DNA of 64,000 nt from Streptomyces alboniger (lineage in GTDB: Bacteria > Actinomycetota > Actinomycetes > Streptomycetales > Streptomycetaceae), in NCBI RefSeq assembly GCF_008704395.1, contig NZ_CP023695.1, positions 496,001 through 560,000 of the forward strand, written 5' to 3'. The position numbers and the translations under genes are program-made. The notes beneath the pieces were generated by a model. It was given only the letters and a program-made list of their open reading frames with translations, made no database searches and was not told where the DNA came from. This document shows positions 26,416-34,865 of this stretch, piece by piece. How positions within the stretch are numbered: position 1 is the first letter of the stretch; every line of letters begins with the position of its first letter.

Positions 26416-28341
26416 TCAGTGGCTGCCCAGTCGGTGCAGTTTCAGGGCCAGTTGTAGTTCCAGGGCCCTGGTGGGGCTGTTCCAGTCGGCGCCGAGGAGT
26501 TGGGCGACCCTGTCCAGTCGCTGCACGACGGTGTTGACGTGCACGTGCAGGGCGTCCTTGGCCTTGGACAGGCTCGCGCCATGGGTGTAGTAGGCGTCGA
26601 GGGTCTGGACGAGCTCGGTGCCGCGCTGCTGGTCGTAGGCGAGAACGGGGCCCAGGTAGCGCTGCACGAAGCCGTCGAGGTCGGATCGGTCGCCGAGCAG
26701 GACTCCGAGGAAACCCAGTCCGGCGATGTCGCTGCCGTCCCCGGTGCGGCCCAGAGCGTGCAGGGCGTTGAGGCAGCGGCCCGCTTCTGTGTACGTGCCC
26801 GGGAGCTGTTCGGGGCCGGTGGCCGGTCCCGCGGAGCCCACGGTGACGGGCGCGCCGGCCGCCTTGCCGAGGTCTCTGGCCAGTTCGGCGGCGAGTGCGC
26901 CGGGGTCCGACGACGGGACGAGCAGCACGATGTGGCCGTCGTGGATACCCGCGAGCCCGCCCAGCGAGCGGGCGTGGCGCACGGCCTCTGCGAACAGATG
27001 CGAACGCGGCTCGTTGTCGGTGTCCAGGGTGAGCACGGCGTGGGGGCGGGAGAGGTTGATGCCGAGCTTGCGGGCGCGGAGGGCCATGCTGCCGCCGTCG
27101 TGGCGTCCGCCGGTCTTGTGGCCGGTGAGCAGGTCGTCGAGGAGTTCGCCGCGGACGCGGTCCTCGGCCTCGGCGACAGTGCGGCGCAGCAGCAGCAGGA
27201 GGGCGGCGACCAGGGCGGCGCGTTCGAACAGGCGGCGGTCGGGGTCGGCCAGGTCCGCGCGTGAGGTCAGGACGATGCTGCCGAGCAGTTCGGAGCCGGC
27301 CAGTACGGCGCATACCCAGGTGCCGTCCACCGGGACGGCGCGTCCACCGGTGCGGGAGGCCGTGATGCCCTGCGGTGAAGGGGCGAGAGGGGCGGTGCCG
27401 GTGCGGGCCATCTCCGTGCCGTCGGGGTCGTGGAGGGCGATGCCGCCGCCGAGCAGCGCGGCGATCTCGCGGACCAGGTCGTCGACGGTCGCGCCGCGCA
27501 GGACCAGGTCGGTGAGGCGGTCGTGGGCGTCGGCGGCGCGGCGCAGCGCCGTGCTGTGGGCCCGGGCGGTCTCGTTGGCCGTGTTGAGTTCGACGAGCGC
27601 GGAGCGGGTCTCCTCCAGCATGCGTGCGCTGTCGATGGCGACGGCGGCGTGGTCGGCGAGCGAGGTGAGCAGCGCGATGGCTTCGGGCGGGAAGTCGCGC
27701 GTGGTGCGGTCGGCGGCGAAGAGCACGCCGATGACGCGTTTGCCGACACGCAACGGCACGCCGAGGATGCCGCGCAGCCCCTCCTCAAGCACCGCTTCGT
27801 CGATGGCACGGGTGTGCTTGAAGCGCGGGTCGGTGTGGTAGTCGGCGCTGGTATAGGGGCGGGCGGTCTGGGCGACGAGGCCGCCCAGGCCCTCGCCCAT
27901 GCCGAGACGCAGTTGTTGGAAGCGGGCGGAGACCGATCCGTCGGTGACGCGCATATAGGTGTCTTTGGCGACGGGGTCGTTCAGGGAGAGGTAGGCGGCG
28001 TCGGTGCCGACCAGGGTTCTGGCCCGGTGGACGATGGCGCGCAGGACCGCGTCCAGGTCGCGCAGGGCCGCGAGGTCGCTGGCGGTGTCGAAGAGGGCCG
28101 CCAGCTCGGCCTCGCGTCTGCGGTGTTGGTCGAGGGTGCGGCGGATCTCCAGCGCGATCCGTGTGGCGTCCTCCAGAAGGGACCGCTCTTCGGGTGGAAG
28201 GTGAGCGGTGTCGGCGTCGCCCGAGGGGCGGGTGAACTGCTCGGTGGACGCTCCGGAGGCCAGCAGGGTCAGCAGCTGCCTGAGGGCCACCATCGCACTG
28301 TGTGCCGCGGCGCGGTACGTGCGGTCGTTCACGGTGGTCAT
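26416..28341 (-). CDS. GAF-domain PucR-type transcriptional regulator
   Basis: A 641-residue regulator. A helical start is followed by a GAF sensor at about residues 95-245 (ALFDTASDLAALRDLDAVLRAIVHRARTLVGTDAAYLSL; GILGVPLRVGKRVIGVLFAADR). After a further sensor-like part, the C-terminal HTH_30 of the PucR/CdaR type is seen (TLDAYYTHGASLSKAKDALHVHVNTVVQRLDRVAQLLG). The ATG at 28341 has GAGGAG upstream and gives the natural N-terminus. It sits between the depolymerase and the transporter/dehydrogenase genes on the same strand and is the natural candidate regulator of the hydroxybutyrate island. Confidence 0.88.
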   Translation of the reverse strand: MTTVNDRTYRAAAHSAMVALRQLLTLLASGASTEQFTRPSGDADTAHLPPEERSLLEDATRIALEIRRTLDQHRRREAELAALFDTASDLAALRDLDAVLRAIVHRARTLVGTDAAYLSLNDPVAKDTYMRVTDGSVSARFQQLRLGMGEGLGGLVAQTARPYTSADYHTDPRFKHTRAIDEAVLEEGLRGILGVPLRVGKRVIGVLFAADRTTRDFPPEAIALLTSLADHAAVAIDSARMLEETRSALVELNTANETARAHSTALRRAADAHDRLTDLVLRGATVDDLVREIAALLGGGIALHDPDGTEMARTGTAPLAPSPQGITASRTGGRAVPVDGTWVCAVLAGSELLGSIVLTSRADLADPDRRLFERAALVAALLLLLRRTVAEAEDRVRGELLDDLLTGHKTGGRHDGGSMALRARKLGINLSRPHAVLTLDTDNEPRSHLFAEAVRHARSLGGLAGIHDGHIVLLVPSSDPGALAAELARDLGKAAGAPVTVGSAGPATGPEQLPGTYTEAGRCLNALHALGRTGDGSDIAGLGFLGVLLGDRSDLDGFVQRYLGPVLAYDQQRGTELVQTLDAYYTHGASLSKAKDALHVHVNTVVQRLDRVAQLLGADWNSPTRALELQLALKLHRLGSH

Positions 28342-28381
28342 GATGGCACTCCTCGCGTCCGGAGGCGCTGAACGCGTCGGT

Positions 28382-29809
28382 TCAGACCCTGTCGCTGCCG
28401 GCGGGCGCGGGCGTCTCCCGCTGCGGGCGGTCCGTGGGGTCGGCCGCCATGGAGACGGTGAGGTCCCGGCCGAGTGTCTCCCTGGCAAGGGCGACGGTGA
28501 CGGTGGTGACGACCGCGGCCAGACAGAGGTACACGGCGACGGGGGTGGCGGAGTCGTACTCCTTGAGGAGTTCGACCGCGATGATCGGTGCCAGCGCGCC
28601 GGCCACGATGGAAGCGAGCTGGGAGCCCATCGACGCGCCCGAGTAGCGGACCTTGGTGTCGAACATCTCGGAGATGAAGGCGGCCTGGGGACCGTACATG
28701 GCGCCGTGCAGCAGCAGGCCGACGGTCACCGCGAGGGTGATGACGGCGAACGACTTGGAGTCGAGCAGGGCGAAGAAGGCGAAGGCCCACAGAGCCATGC
28801 CGACCGAGCCGATCAGGGTGACCGGCCTGCGGCCGATGCGGTCGGAGAGCGCCCCCCACAGGGGGATGGTGATGAAGTGGACGGCCGAGGCGATCAGGAC
28901 GGCATTCAGCGCGGTGCTCTTCGGCAGGTCCAGGTGGTTGGTGACGTAGACGAGGAGGAAGGCGGTGAGGACGTAGTAGGAGATGTTCTCGCCGAAGCGG
29001 GTGCCGATCGCGGTCAGGACCTCCCGCCAGCTGCGGCGGAACACCTCGACCACCGGCGGCTTCTGCTTGATGCCGCGGGCGGCTTCCGCCTGGGTCTTGG
29101 CCTGGGCGGCGAGGAAGACGGGGGACTCCGAGACGGAGACGCGGATCCACAGGCCGAGGAGGACCAAGACTCCGGAGAGCAGGAACGGGATGCGCCAGCC
29201 CCAGGCGGTGAAGTCCTCCTCCGACTGGACGGCCGCGAGCAGGGCGAGGACGCCGGTGGCCAGGAGGTTGCCGCCCGGGGCGCCGGCCTGCGGCCAGGAG
29301 GCCCAGAAACCGCGCTGCTTGTCCCCGCCGTGCTCGGAGACGATGAGCACCGCACCGCCCCATTCGCCGCCCAGCGCGAATCCCTGGACGAGCCGCAGCA
29401 CGGTGAGCAGGATCGGGGCGCCGATGCCGATGCTGTCGTAGGTGGGCAGCAGGCCCATGGCGAAGGTGGCCCCGCCCATCATGAGCAGGCTGATGACGAG
29501 CAGCTTCTTGCGCCCGATCTTGTCGCCGAAGTGCCCGAAGACCACGCCGCCGATCGGCCTGGCGGCGAACCCTATCGCGTAGGTGATGAAAGCGATCAGG
29601 GTGCCTACGAGAGGGTCGGCGGTGGGGAAGAAGAGCGTGTTGAACACGAGCGCGGCGGCGGAGCCGTAGAGGAAGAAGTCGTACCACTCGATGGTGGTGC
29701 CGATCAGGCTCGCGCTGACGATACGGGCGATGCCGGGAGAGCGGCCTGGCGCGGCGGGGTCAGTGGGGGCCGGGGGCTCGGTGGGGTCGATGGCCGGAGC
29801 GTCGGACAT
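28382..29809 (-). CDS. MFS transporter, metabolite:H+ symporter (MHS) family
   Basis: A 475-residue membrane protein with about 12 hydrophobic segments and cytoplasmic N- and C-termini. The start TTIEWYDFFLYGSAAALVF, the loop GHFGDKIGRKK and the repeat LSDRIGRRP identify the MHS branch, whose members take up organic acids such as 2-oxoglutarate, citrate or shikimate by proton symport. Next to 3-hydroxybutyrate dehydrogenase it is inferred to import 3-hydroxybutyrate or a similar acid. It lies 78 bases downstream of the dehydrogenase and 40 bases ahead of the regulator, all co-directional, so an operon is likely. Confidence 0.92.
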   Translation of the reverse strand: MSDAPAIDPTEPPAPTDPAAPGRSPGIARIVSASLIGTTIEWYDFFLYGSAAALVFNTLFFPTADPLVGTLIAFITYAIGFAARPIGGVVFGHFGDKIGRKKLLVISLLMMGGATFAMGLLPTYDSIGIGAPILLTVLRLVQGFALGGEWGGAVLIVSEHGGDKQRGFWASWPQAGAPGGNLLATGVLALLAAVQSEEDFTAWGWRIPFLLSGVLVLLGLWIRVSVSESPVFLAAQAKTQAEAARGIKQKPPVVEVFRRSWREVLTAIGTRFGENISYYVLTAFLLVYVTNHLDLPKSTALNAVLIASAVHFITIPLWGALSDRIGRRPVTLIGSVGMALWAFAFFALLDSKSFAVITLAVTVGLLLHGAMYGPQAAFISEMFDTKVRYSGASMGSQLASIVAGALAPIIAVELLKEYDSATPVAVYLCLAAVVTTVTVALARETLGRDLTVSMAADPTDRPQRETPAPAGSDRV

Positions 29810-29887
29810 GTGTCACCACTTTCGTGTGCGGAATGGGGTGAGGGGCGTGGACGGGGACGGGGACGGGAAGCGGACGGCGGGCCGGGA

Positions 29888-30712
29888 TCAGCTCGCTCCC
29901 CAGCCACCGTCCATGGGCAGCGATGCTCCGGTGATGTAGCTGGTGTGCGGACCGCACAGCCACAGGGCGGCGGCGGCTACCTCCTCGGCCTCCAGGAGCC
30001 GCTTGACCGGAGCGCGGGTGAGCAGGACGTCGGAGAGGACGTCGCCGGGGCTGATGCCGTGGGCCGCGGCCTGGTCCTTGATCTGACCCTCGACCAGCGG
30101 GGTGCGGACATAGCCGGGGTTCACGCAGTTGCTGGTCACACCGTGCGGGGCGCCCTCGACGGCGGTGACCTTGCTCAGGCCCTCCAAGGCGTGCTTGGCC
30201 GTGACGTAGGCGCTCTTGAACGCGCTGGCGCGCAGGCCGTGGACGCTGGACATGTTGATCACCCGGCCCCATCCGCCCGCGTACATGTGCGGCAGGACGC
30301 GGCGGATCAGCAGGAACGGCGCCGTGACCATCACCTGCTGCATGAGCGCGAAGCGATCGGGCGGGAACTCGTGGAGGGCGGCGACGTGCTGCAATCCAGC
30401 GTTGTTGACGAGGATGTCGATGTCGGAGGGCAGTGTGTCGATGACGTCCGGGTCGGCCAGGTCGGCCGTGTGTGCCACACCCCCGATGGCGTCGGCGACT
30501 GTCTTGGCCTTCTCGGCGTCCAGGTCGACCACGTGGACATCCGCGCCGGCGGCGGCAAGGGCGGCGGCGCACGCCAGGCCGATGCCGCTGCCGCCGCCGG
30601 TCACCAGTGCGGCCCGGCCGGACAGGTTCGCGACGCCCGTGGCCGTAACGGTCGACCCCAACAGTTGCGAGGATGCAGATTCCCTGGTCATGGCCGGAAA
30701 CAGTAGAGTCAC
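29888..30712 (-). CDS. bdhA: 3-hydroxybutyrate dehydrogenase (short-chain dehydrogenase/reductase)
   Basis: A 274-residue NAD-dependent SDR. The nucleotide motif TGGGSGIG (residues 38-45), NNAG (103-106) and catalytic Ser155/156, Tyr169 and Lys173 (SAYVTAKHALEG) are present. The block GLQHVAALHEFP and the C-terminal SYITGASLPMDGGW are typical of 3-hydroxybutyrate dehydrogenases. It would oxidise 3-hydroxybutyrate to acetoacetate, the substrate of the CoA-transferase encoded nearby. The GTG at 30712 is chosen because AGGAG lies about 10 bases upstream; the in-frame ATG at 30691 has no ribosome-binding site. Confidence 0.88.
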   Translation of the reverse strand: MTLLFPAMTRESASSQLLGSTVTATGVANLSGRAALVTGGGSGIGLACAAALAAAGADVHVVDLDAEKAKTVADAIGGVAHTADLADPDVIDTLPSDIDILVNNAGLQHVAALHEFPPDRFALMQQVMVTAPFLLIRRVLPHMYAGGWGRVINMSSVHGLRASAFKSAYVTAKHALEGLSKVTAVEGAPHGVTSNCVNPGYVRTPLVEGQIKDQAAAHGISPGDVLSDVLLTRAPVKRLLEAEEVAAAALWLCGPHTSYITGASLPMDGGWGAS

Positions 30713-30830
30713 CTCGCCGACTCTCCTATGGGAGCGAGCACCACAATGACCCGCCAGAAGGTGGCAGTCTCCCCTATGCCCACGACTGAAGTGGGGGTTT
30801 TGTCCCCCCTGTTCGGCGGGCCCTGATGGC

Positions 30831-32106
30831 TCAGCGGCCGAGGGGGCAGGTGATCAGGAGCGTCGCCGGGTCGGCCGAGGGTGGACGGGGCACGGTGCGG
30901 CCGGCCGGTGGCGGGTCGGAGTGCGTCAGCCATCCCTCCAGTGCGCTGAACGCCGACCGGTGACACGGGACGAGCGGCCGCAGCCGGTCGGGGAAGGTGT
31001 CCACCAGGGAATCGGTGTGCGTGCCGCCCTCGATGCGGTAGTAGCGGTGCAGCCCGCCGCGGCCGGCCTGGCGCACCATGCGGGCGTACACGTCGGAGTC
31101 CCGGCTGATGGGCAGCAGCGCGTCCAGGGTGCCGTGGACGGTGATCAAGGGCTTGCCGATGCGACCGGTCAGCGCGATCCGCTGCATGGCACGGCGCACT
31201 TCCGCGGGGCGCGAGGCGTAGTCGTAGTCCGCGTCGCAGGCCGCGCTTCCCGGAGCGCAGTACGGAGTGCCGGCTTCCGTCGAGCCGTCGAAGCCGGGGT
31301 CGATCTCCTCGCGGTAGATGCGCTGGGTGAGGTCCCAGTACACCTTGTGGTGGTACGGCCACAGGAACTCCGACCCGGCCGGGTACCCGGCGGCGTGCAG
31401 CGCCTTCCGCGCCCCTTCGGCGCCGGGCCCCTCCGGCCTCGTACGCGGGATAGTGGCGCAGCGCGGGCGGCAGGAACGTGAGCAGGTTCGGCCCGTCGGC
31501 ACGCCAGAGCGTGCCTTCCCAGTCCACCCCGCCGTCGTACAGCTCGGGATGGTTCTCCAGCTGCCAGCGCACCAGGTAGCCGGCGTTGGACATCCCGGTA
31601 GCCAGGGTCCGGGCGGGCGGGCGGTGGTAGCGCTGGGTGACCACGGCGCGGGCCGCCCGGGTGAGCTGGGTCAGGCGCGTGTTCCACTCGACGATGGCCT
31701 CGCCCGGGCGGTCGCCGTCGCGGTGAAAGGCGGTTCCGGTGTTGCCCTTGTCGGTCGCGGCGTAGGCGTGGCCGCGGGACAGGACCCAGTCGGCGATGGC
31801 CCGGTCGTTGGCGTACTGCTCGCGGTTGCCGGGGGCGCCCGCCACGACCAGACCGCCGTTCCAGCGGTCGGGGAGGCGGATGACGAACTGCGCGTCGTGG
31901 TTCCAGCCGTGGTTGGTGTTGGTGGTGGAGCTGTCGGGGAAGTAGCCGTCGATCTGGATGCCGGGCACGCCGCCCGGGGTCGCGAGGCCCTTCGGGGTCA
32001 GTCCCGCCCAGTCGGCCGGATCGGTGTGACCGGAACCCACGGTCCCCGCCGTGGTCAGCTCCTCCAGGCAGTCGGCCCGCTGGTGCGCGGCGCCGGGAAC
32101 GGCCAA
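30831..32106 (-). pseudogene. Frameshifted tannase/feruloyl esterase- or 3-hydroxybutyrate oligomer hydrolase-like gene
   Basis: Two overlapping reading frames together encode one alpha/beta hydrolase. The 5' frame runs from GAAHQRADCLEELTTAGTVG through the nucleophile elbow GMSNAGYLVRWQLENHPELYDGGVDWEGTLW to LRHYPAYEAGG. The 3' frame continues with GAEGARKALHAAGYPAGSEFLWPYHHKVYWDLTQRIYREE to LITCPLGR. The shift falls at about 31412-31440, in GC runs. Removing one G or C restores a continuous protein of about 425 residues. No good start codon or signal peptide is seen; TTG at 32106 is only a placeholder. A sequencing error cannot be excluded. The neighbourhood favours a hydroxybutyrate oligomer hydrolase. 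Confidence 0.75.
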
Positions 32107-32440
32107 CCGCGCCGGGCCGGCGCAGTGTCGGTCCCGTGCGGGGCGGAGCCATGAAGTACCTCCGATGGGCGGACTGGCATCGGGCGGAGGTTAGGCGGGC
32201 GCGGCATCGGGCGGGTATGGGCGCGCACGCCACGACGGCGCTCCCGGGAAAGGTGCTCACTGCTATACGACGGCCAGAGCGGCGGCCTCTCGACCGGCAG
32301 CTGTTCCCCCCACGCGAGCACACGGCCCCCCATACAGCGGCCTCTCGGTATGTGAGCGACAACCATGGTGAGAGGCGGCCCGGGATTCCTAGGCTCAGCG
32401 TCGGCTCGGTCAAGCAGCATCAATGACGAAGAGAGGTCGC
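32107..32440. promoter_or_regulatory. 334-base control region between the broken hydrolase and the CoA-transferase genes
   Basis: No gene is supported here. The element GCGGCCTCTCG occurs twice (32282-32292 and 32337-32347) and again inverted with one mismatch at 32370-32380 (GAGAGGCGGCC). Three copies in a divergent promoter region suggest operator sites, possibly for the GAF/PucR regulator of this island. The sequence around 32260-32290 (GCTATACGACG) could hold a -10 element, but no clear -35/-10 pair is seen. Confidence 0.45.
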
Positions 32441-33223
32441 ATGGGTCTGGACAAGACGATCGCGGACGTCGCCCAAGCGGTGAGAGGCATCCCCGACGGG
32501 GCATCACTCGCCGTCGGCGGATTCGGTCTCTGCGGCATACCGAGCGCATTGATCGACGCGCTGCTGCGCGAGGGCACTTCCGGGCTGAAGATCGTCTCCA
32601 ACAACTGCGGTGTGGACGACTGGGGGCTCGGGCTGCTCCTGCGGGCGGGCCGGATCGACCGGATGACCAGCTCGTACGTGGGCGAGAACAAGGAATTCGC
32701 CCGGCAGTACCTCAGCGGGGAGCTGGAGGTGGAGCTGGTGCCACAGGGCACCCTCGCCGAGCGCCTGCGTGCCGGGGGCGCGGGCATACCCGCCTTCTAC
32801 ACACCGGCCGGCGCCGGGACCCAGATCGCCGACGGCGGGCTGCCCTGGCGCTACGGCCCGGACGGCGCCATCACCGTGGCCTCACCGCCCAAGGAGAGTC
32901 GCGTCTTCGGCGGCACCGAGTACCTGCTGGAAGAGAGCATCACCACCGATTACGCGCTGGTGCGAGCCACCCTCGGCGACCGCCACGGCAACCTGGTCTT
33001 CCACTCCTCCGCCCGCAACTTCAACCCGTTGGCGGCGATGGCCGGCAAGATCACGATCGCCGAGGTCGAGCACCTGGTCGAACCCGGTGAGCTGGACCCG
33101 GACGAGGTCCACCTGCCCGGCGTGTTCGTCCAGAGCGTGGTCCGCGTCCACCCCGGTGACCCCACGGCCCAGCGGCGCATCGAACGCCGCACCGTCCGTA
33201 CCCAGCAGGAGGTCGGTACCTGA
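32441..33223 (+). CDS. scoA: 3-oxoacid CoA-transferase subunit A
   Basis: A 260-residue alpha subunit of a succinyl-CoA:3-oxoacid (or butyrate-acetoacetate) CoA-transferase. GGFGLCGIPSALIDALL (residues about 27-43) is the glycine-rich CoA loop, with VSNNCGVDDWGLGLLL and GGTEYLLEESITTDYALVRA as further family blocks. With the B subunit it activates acetoacetate to acetoacetyl-CoA. The ATG at 32441 is chosen because GAGAGG precedes it; an upstream in-frame ATG at 32423 lacks a ribosome-binding site. First gene of the operon, with a direct-repeat region upstream. Confidence 0.93.
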   Translation: MGLDKTIADVAQAVRGIPDGASLAVGGFGLCGIPSALIDALLREGTSGLKIVSNNCGVDDWGLGLLLRAGRIDRMTSSYVGENKEFARQYLSGELEVELVPQGTLAERLRAGGAGIPAFYTPAGAGTQIADGGLPWRYGPDGAITVASPPKESRVFGGTEYLLEESITTDYALVRATLGDRHGNLVFHSSARNFNPLAAMAGKITIAEVEHLVEPGELDPDEVHLPGVFVQSVVRVHPGDPTAQRRIERRTVRTQQEVGT

Positions 33224-33245
33224 CATGGCGCTCACCTGAGAGCAG

Positions 33246-33884
33246 ATGGCCGCACGGGCCGCCCGCGAACTGACCGATGGCACGTACGTCAATCTCGGCA
33301 TCGGTCTGCCCACCCTTATCCCCAACTACCTGCCGCCCGGCGTCGAAGTGGTGCTCCAGTCGGAGAACGGCATCCTCGGCGTAGGGCCCTACCCGACCGA
33401 GGACGAGGTCGACAGCGACCTGATCAACGCGGGCAAGGAAACGGTGACCACGCTGCCGGGAGCCTCGTTCTTCGACTCCGCGCTCTCCTTCGGCATGATC
33501 CGCGGCGGCCATATCGACGCCGCCGTCCTCGGCGCCATGCAAGTCTCCGCCCATGGTGACCTCGCCAACTGGATGATCCCGGGCAGGATGGTCAAGGGCA
33601 TGGGCGGCGCCATGGACCTGGTCCACGGAGCCCGGCGGGTCATCGTGCTCATGGAGCACACGGCCAAGGACGGCAGCCCCAAGCTCGTGGAGCGGTGCAC
33701 ACTCCCGCTCACCGGCCGCGGCGTGGTCCAGCGCGTCATCACCGACCTCGCCGTCCTCGATGTCACGCCCGAAGGGTTCGAGCTGGCGGAGCTGGCGCCC
33801 ACTGTGACAGTCCAGGACGTCGAGGCGGCGACGGCGGCCGACCTGATCGTGCCCCCTCGGCTCTTGGCACCGACCGCCGCCTGA
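33246..33884 (+). CDS. scoB: 3-oxoacid CoA-transferase subunit B, with displaced start
   Basis: A 212-residue beta subunit. The catalytic glutamate, which forms the CoA thioester, is Glu40 in LQSENGILG, and [11 protein letters not shown] and [27 protein letters not shown] are family blocks. Subunits of this family normally begin [19 protein letters not shown]. Here the matching bases from ATG 33225 read M-A-L-T-stop-E-Q-M, because the fifth codon is TGA. Translation can restart at ATG 33246, where GAGAG lies about 6 bases upstream, giving an enzyme 7 residues shorter that probably still works. Confidence 0.88.
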   Translation: MAARAARELTDGTYVNLGIGLPTLIPNYLPPGVEVVLQSENGILGVGPYPTEDEVDSDLINAGKETVTTLPGASFFDSALSFGMIRGGHIDAAVLGAMQVSAHGDLANWMIPGRMVKGMGGAMDLVHGARRVIVLMEHTAKDGSPKLVERCTLPLTGRGVVQRVITDLAVLDVTPEGFELAELAPTVTVQDVEAATAADLIVPPRLLAPTAA

Positions 33885-34009
33885 TCGGACGACCCGCACA
33901 CGCCGGTAGCACCACAGGCCGGCCCCCTGCGGCTGGAGAAGCGCGATGGGCACCAGGCGGCGCGAACAGAAGCCGACGCTGGAGCGACCGGTCGAAGGCC
34001 GGCAACCCG

Positions 34010-34822
34010 TCAGGTGTTCCGGTTGAACTCCACGACGTTCTTCTGGTGCTCCCCGAAGTCCGACGTGAAGCGCGTCTCACCCGGCTTCACCGTCACGAAG
34101 TACAGCCAGTTCCCCGGGGTCGGACTGATCGCCGCGCGCATCGCCTTTTCGCCCGGGTTGCCGATGGGGGTCGGCGGCAGGCCCATGCGCGCGTAGGTGT
34201 TGTACGGGCTGTTGACCTTCGTGTCACGGTCACTGGTGGCCAGCGTCGAGCGGTTGAGGGCGTAATTGATGGTGGAGTCCATCTGCAAGGGCATGCCCCG
34301 GTCGAGGCGGTTGTAGATGACCCTGGCCACCTTGCCCATGTCCTCCTTGGAGCCTGCCTCCGCCTCGATCATGCTCGCGATGGTGACGGTCTGGTAGACG
34401 TTCACCGCGTTGCGGTCGGCGCCCGCCGTGACATGGCCGCCGCTGAACTTCTCGTTGGCCGTGTTCACCATGTACGAGAGGACGGACGCCGGCGTCGACT
34501 GGGAGCTGATCGGATACGTCGCCGGGAAGAGATAGCCCTCGGGGTTGCCCCCGGCATCGCCGGGAAGCTTGAGGTCGGCCTTGGGCACGGCCTTCTTCGT
34601 GGTGCCCGCGGGCACCTTCAGGGCCTTGTCCACGGCCGCGTACACCTGGCCCGAGCGCCAGCCCTCGGGGATGGTCAGGGTCCGGGCCCGCGCGTTGTCG
34701 TCCGGGAGCAGCAGCGGCACCGCCACGGCGGTGGCCGCCGCGACGGCTCCGGTCGCGATCAGGGCGATCCGGCCCCGCCGCGTCAGTCGAATCGTTCCCC
34801 GTCGCGGAGTCTTGGTCTGCAT
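34010..34822 (-). CDS. mltG: Endolytic transglycosylase MltG-like protein
   Basis: A 270-residue protein with a single membrane anchor (residues about 18-40, IALIATGAVAAATAVAVPLLL) and an extracytoplasmic YceG/MltG domain. EGYLFPATY (residues 95-103), TIASMIEAEAG with the probable catalytic Glu153, and VARVIYNRLDRGMPLQMDSTINYAL are the signature blocks. MltG cuts nascent peptidoglycan strands and sets glycan length. It lacks the long N-terminal extension of the housekeeping Streptomyces MltG near aroE, so this is probably a second copy. It lies 43 bases downstream of the ABC exporter gene on the same strand. Confidence 0.88.
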   Translation of the reverse strand: MQTKTPRRGTIRLTRRGRIALIATGAVAAATAVAVPLLLPDDNARARTLTIPEGWRSGQVYAAVDKALKVPAGTTKKAVPKADLKLPGDAGGNPEGYLFPATYPISSQSTPASVLSYMVNTANEKFSGGHVTAGADRNAVNVYQTVTIASMIEAEAGSKEDMGKVARVIYNRLDRGMPLQMDSTINYALNRSTLATSDRDTKVNSPYNTYARMGLPPTPIGNPGEKAMRAAISPTPGNWLYFVTVKPGETRFTSDFGEHQKNVVEFNRNT

Positions 34823-34836
34823 GGGGGCACATTAAC

Positions 34837-34848
34837 CCGTAAATACGG
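34837..34848. promoter_or_regulatory. AT-rich inverted repeat before mltG
   Basis: CCGTA-AA-TACGG (34837-34848), with partial extension to AACC/GGTT, sits in an unusually AT-rich 40-base gap between the ABC exporter and mltG. It could be an operator or part of an mltG promoter. Evidence is limited to the symmetry and composition. Confidence 0.35.
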
Positions 34849-34865
34849 TTATTTCCGGCATATCT

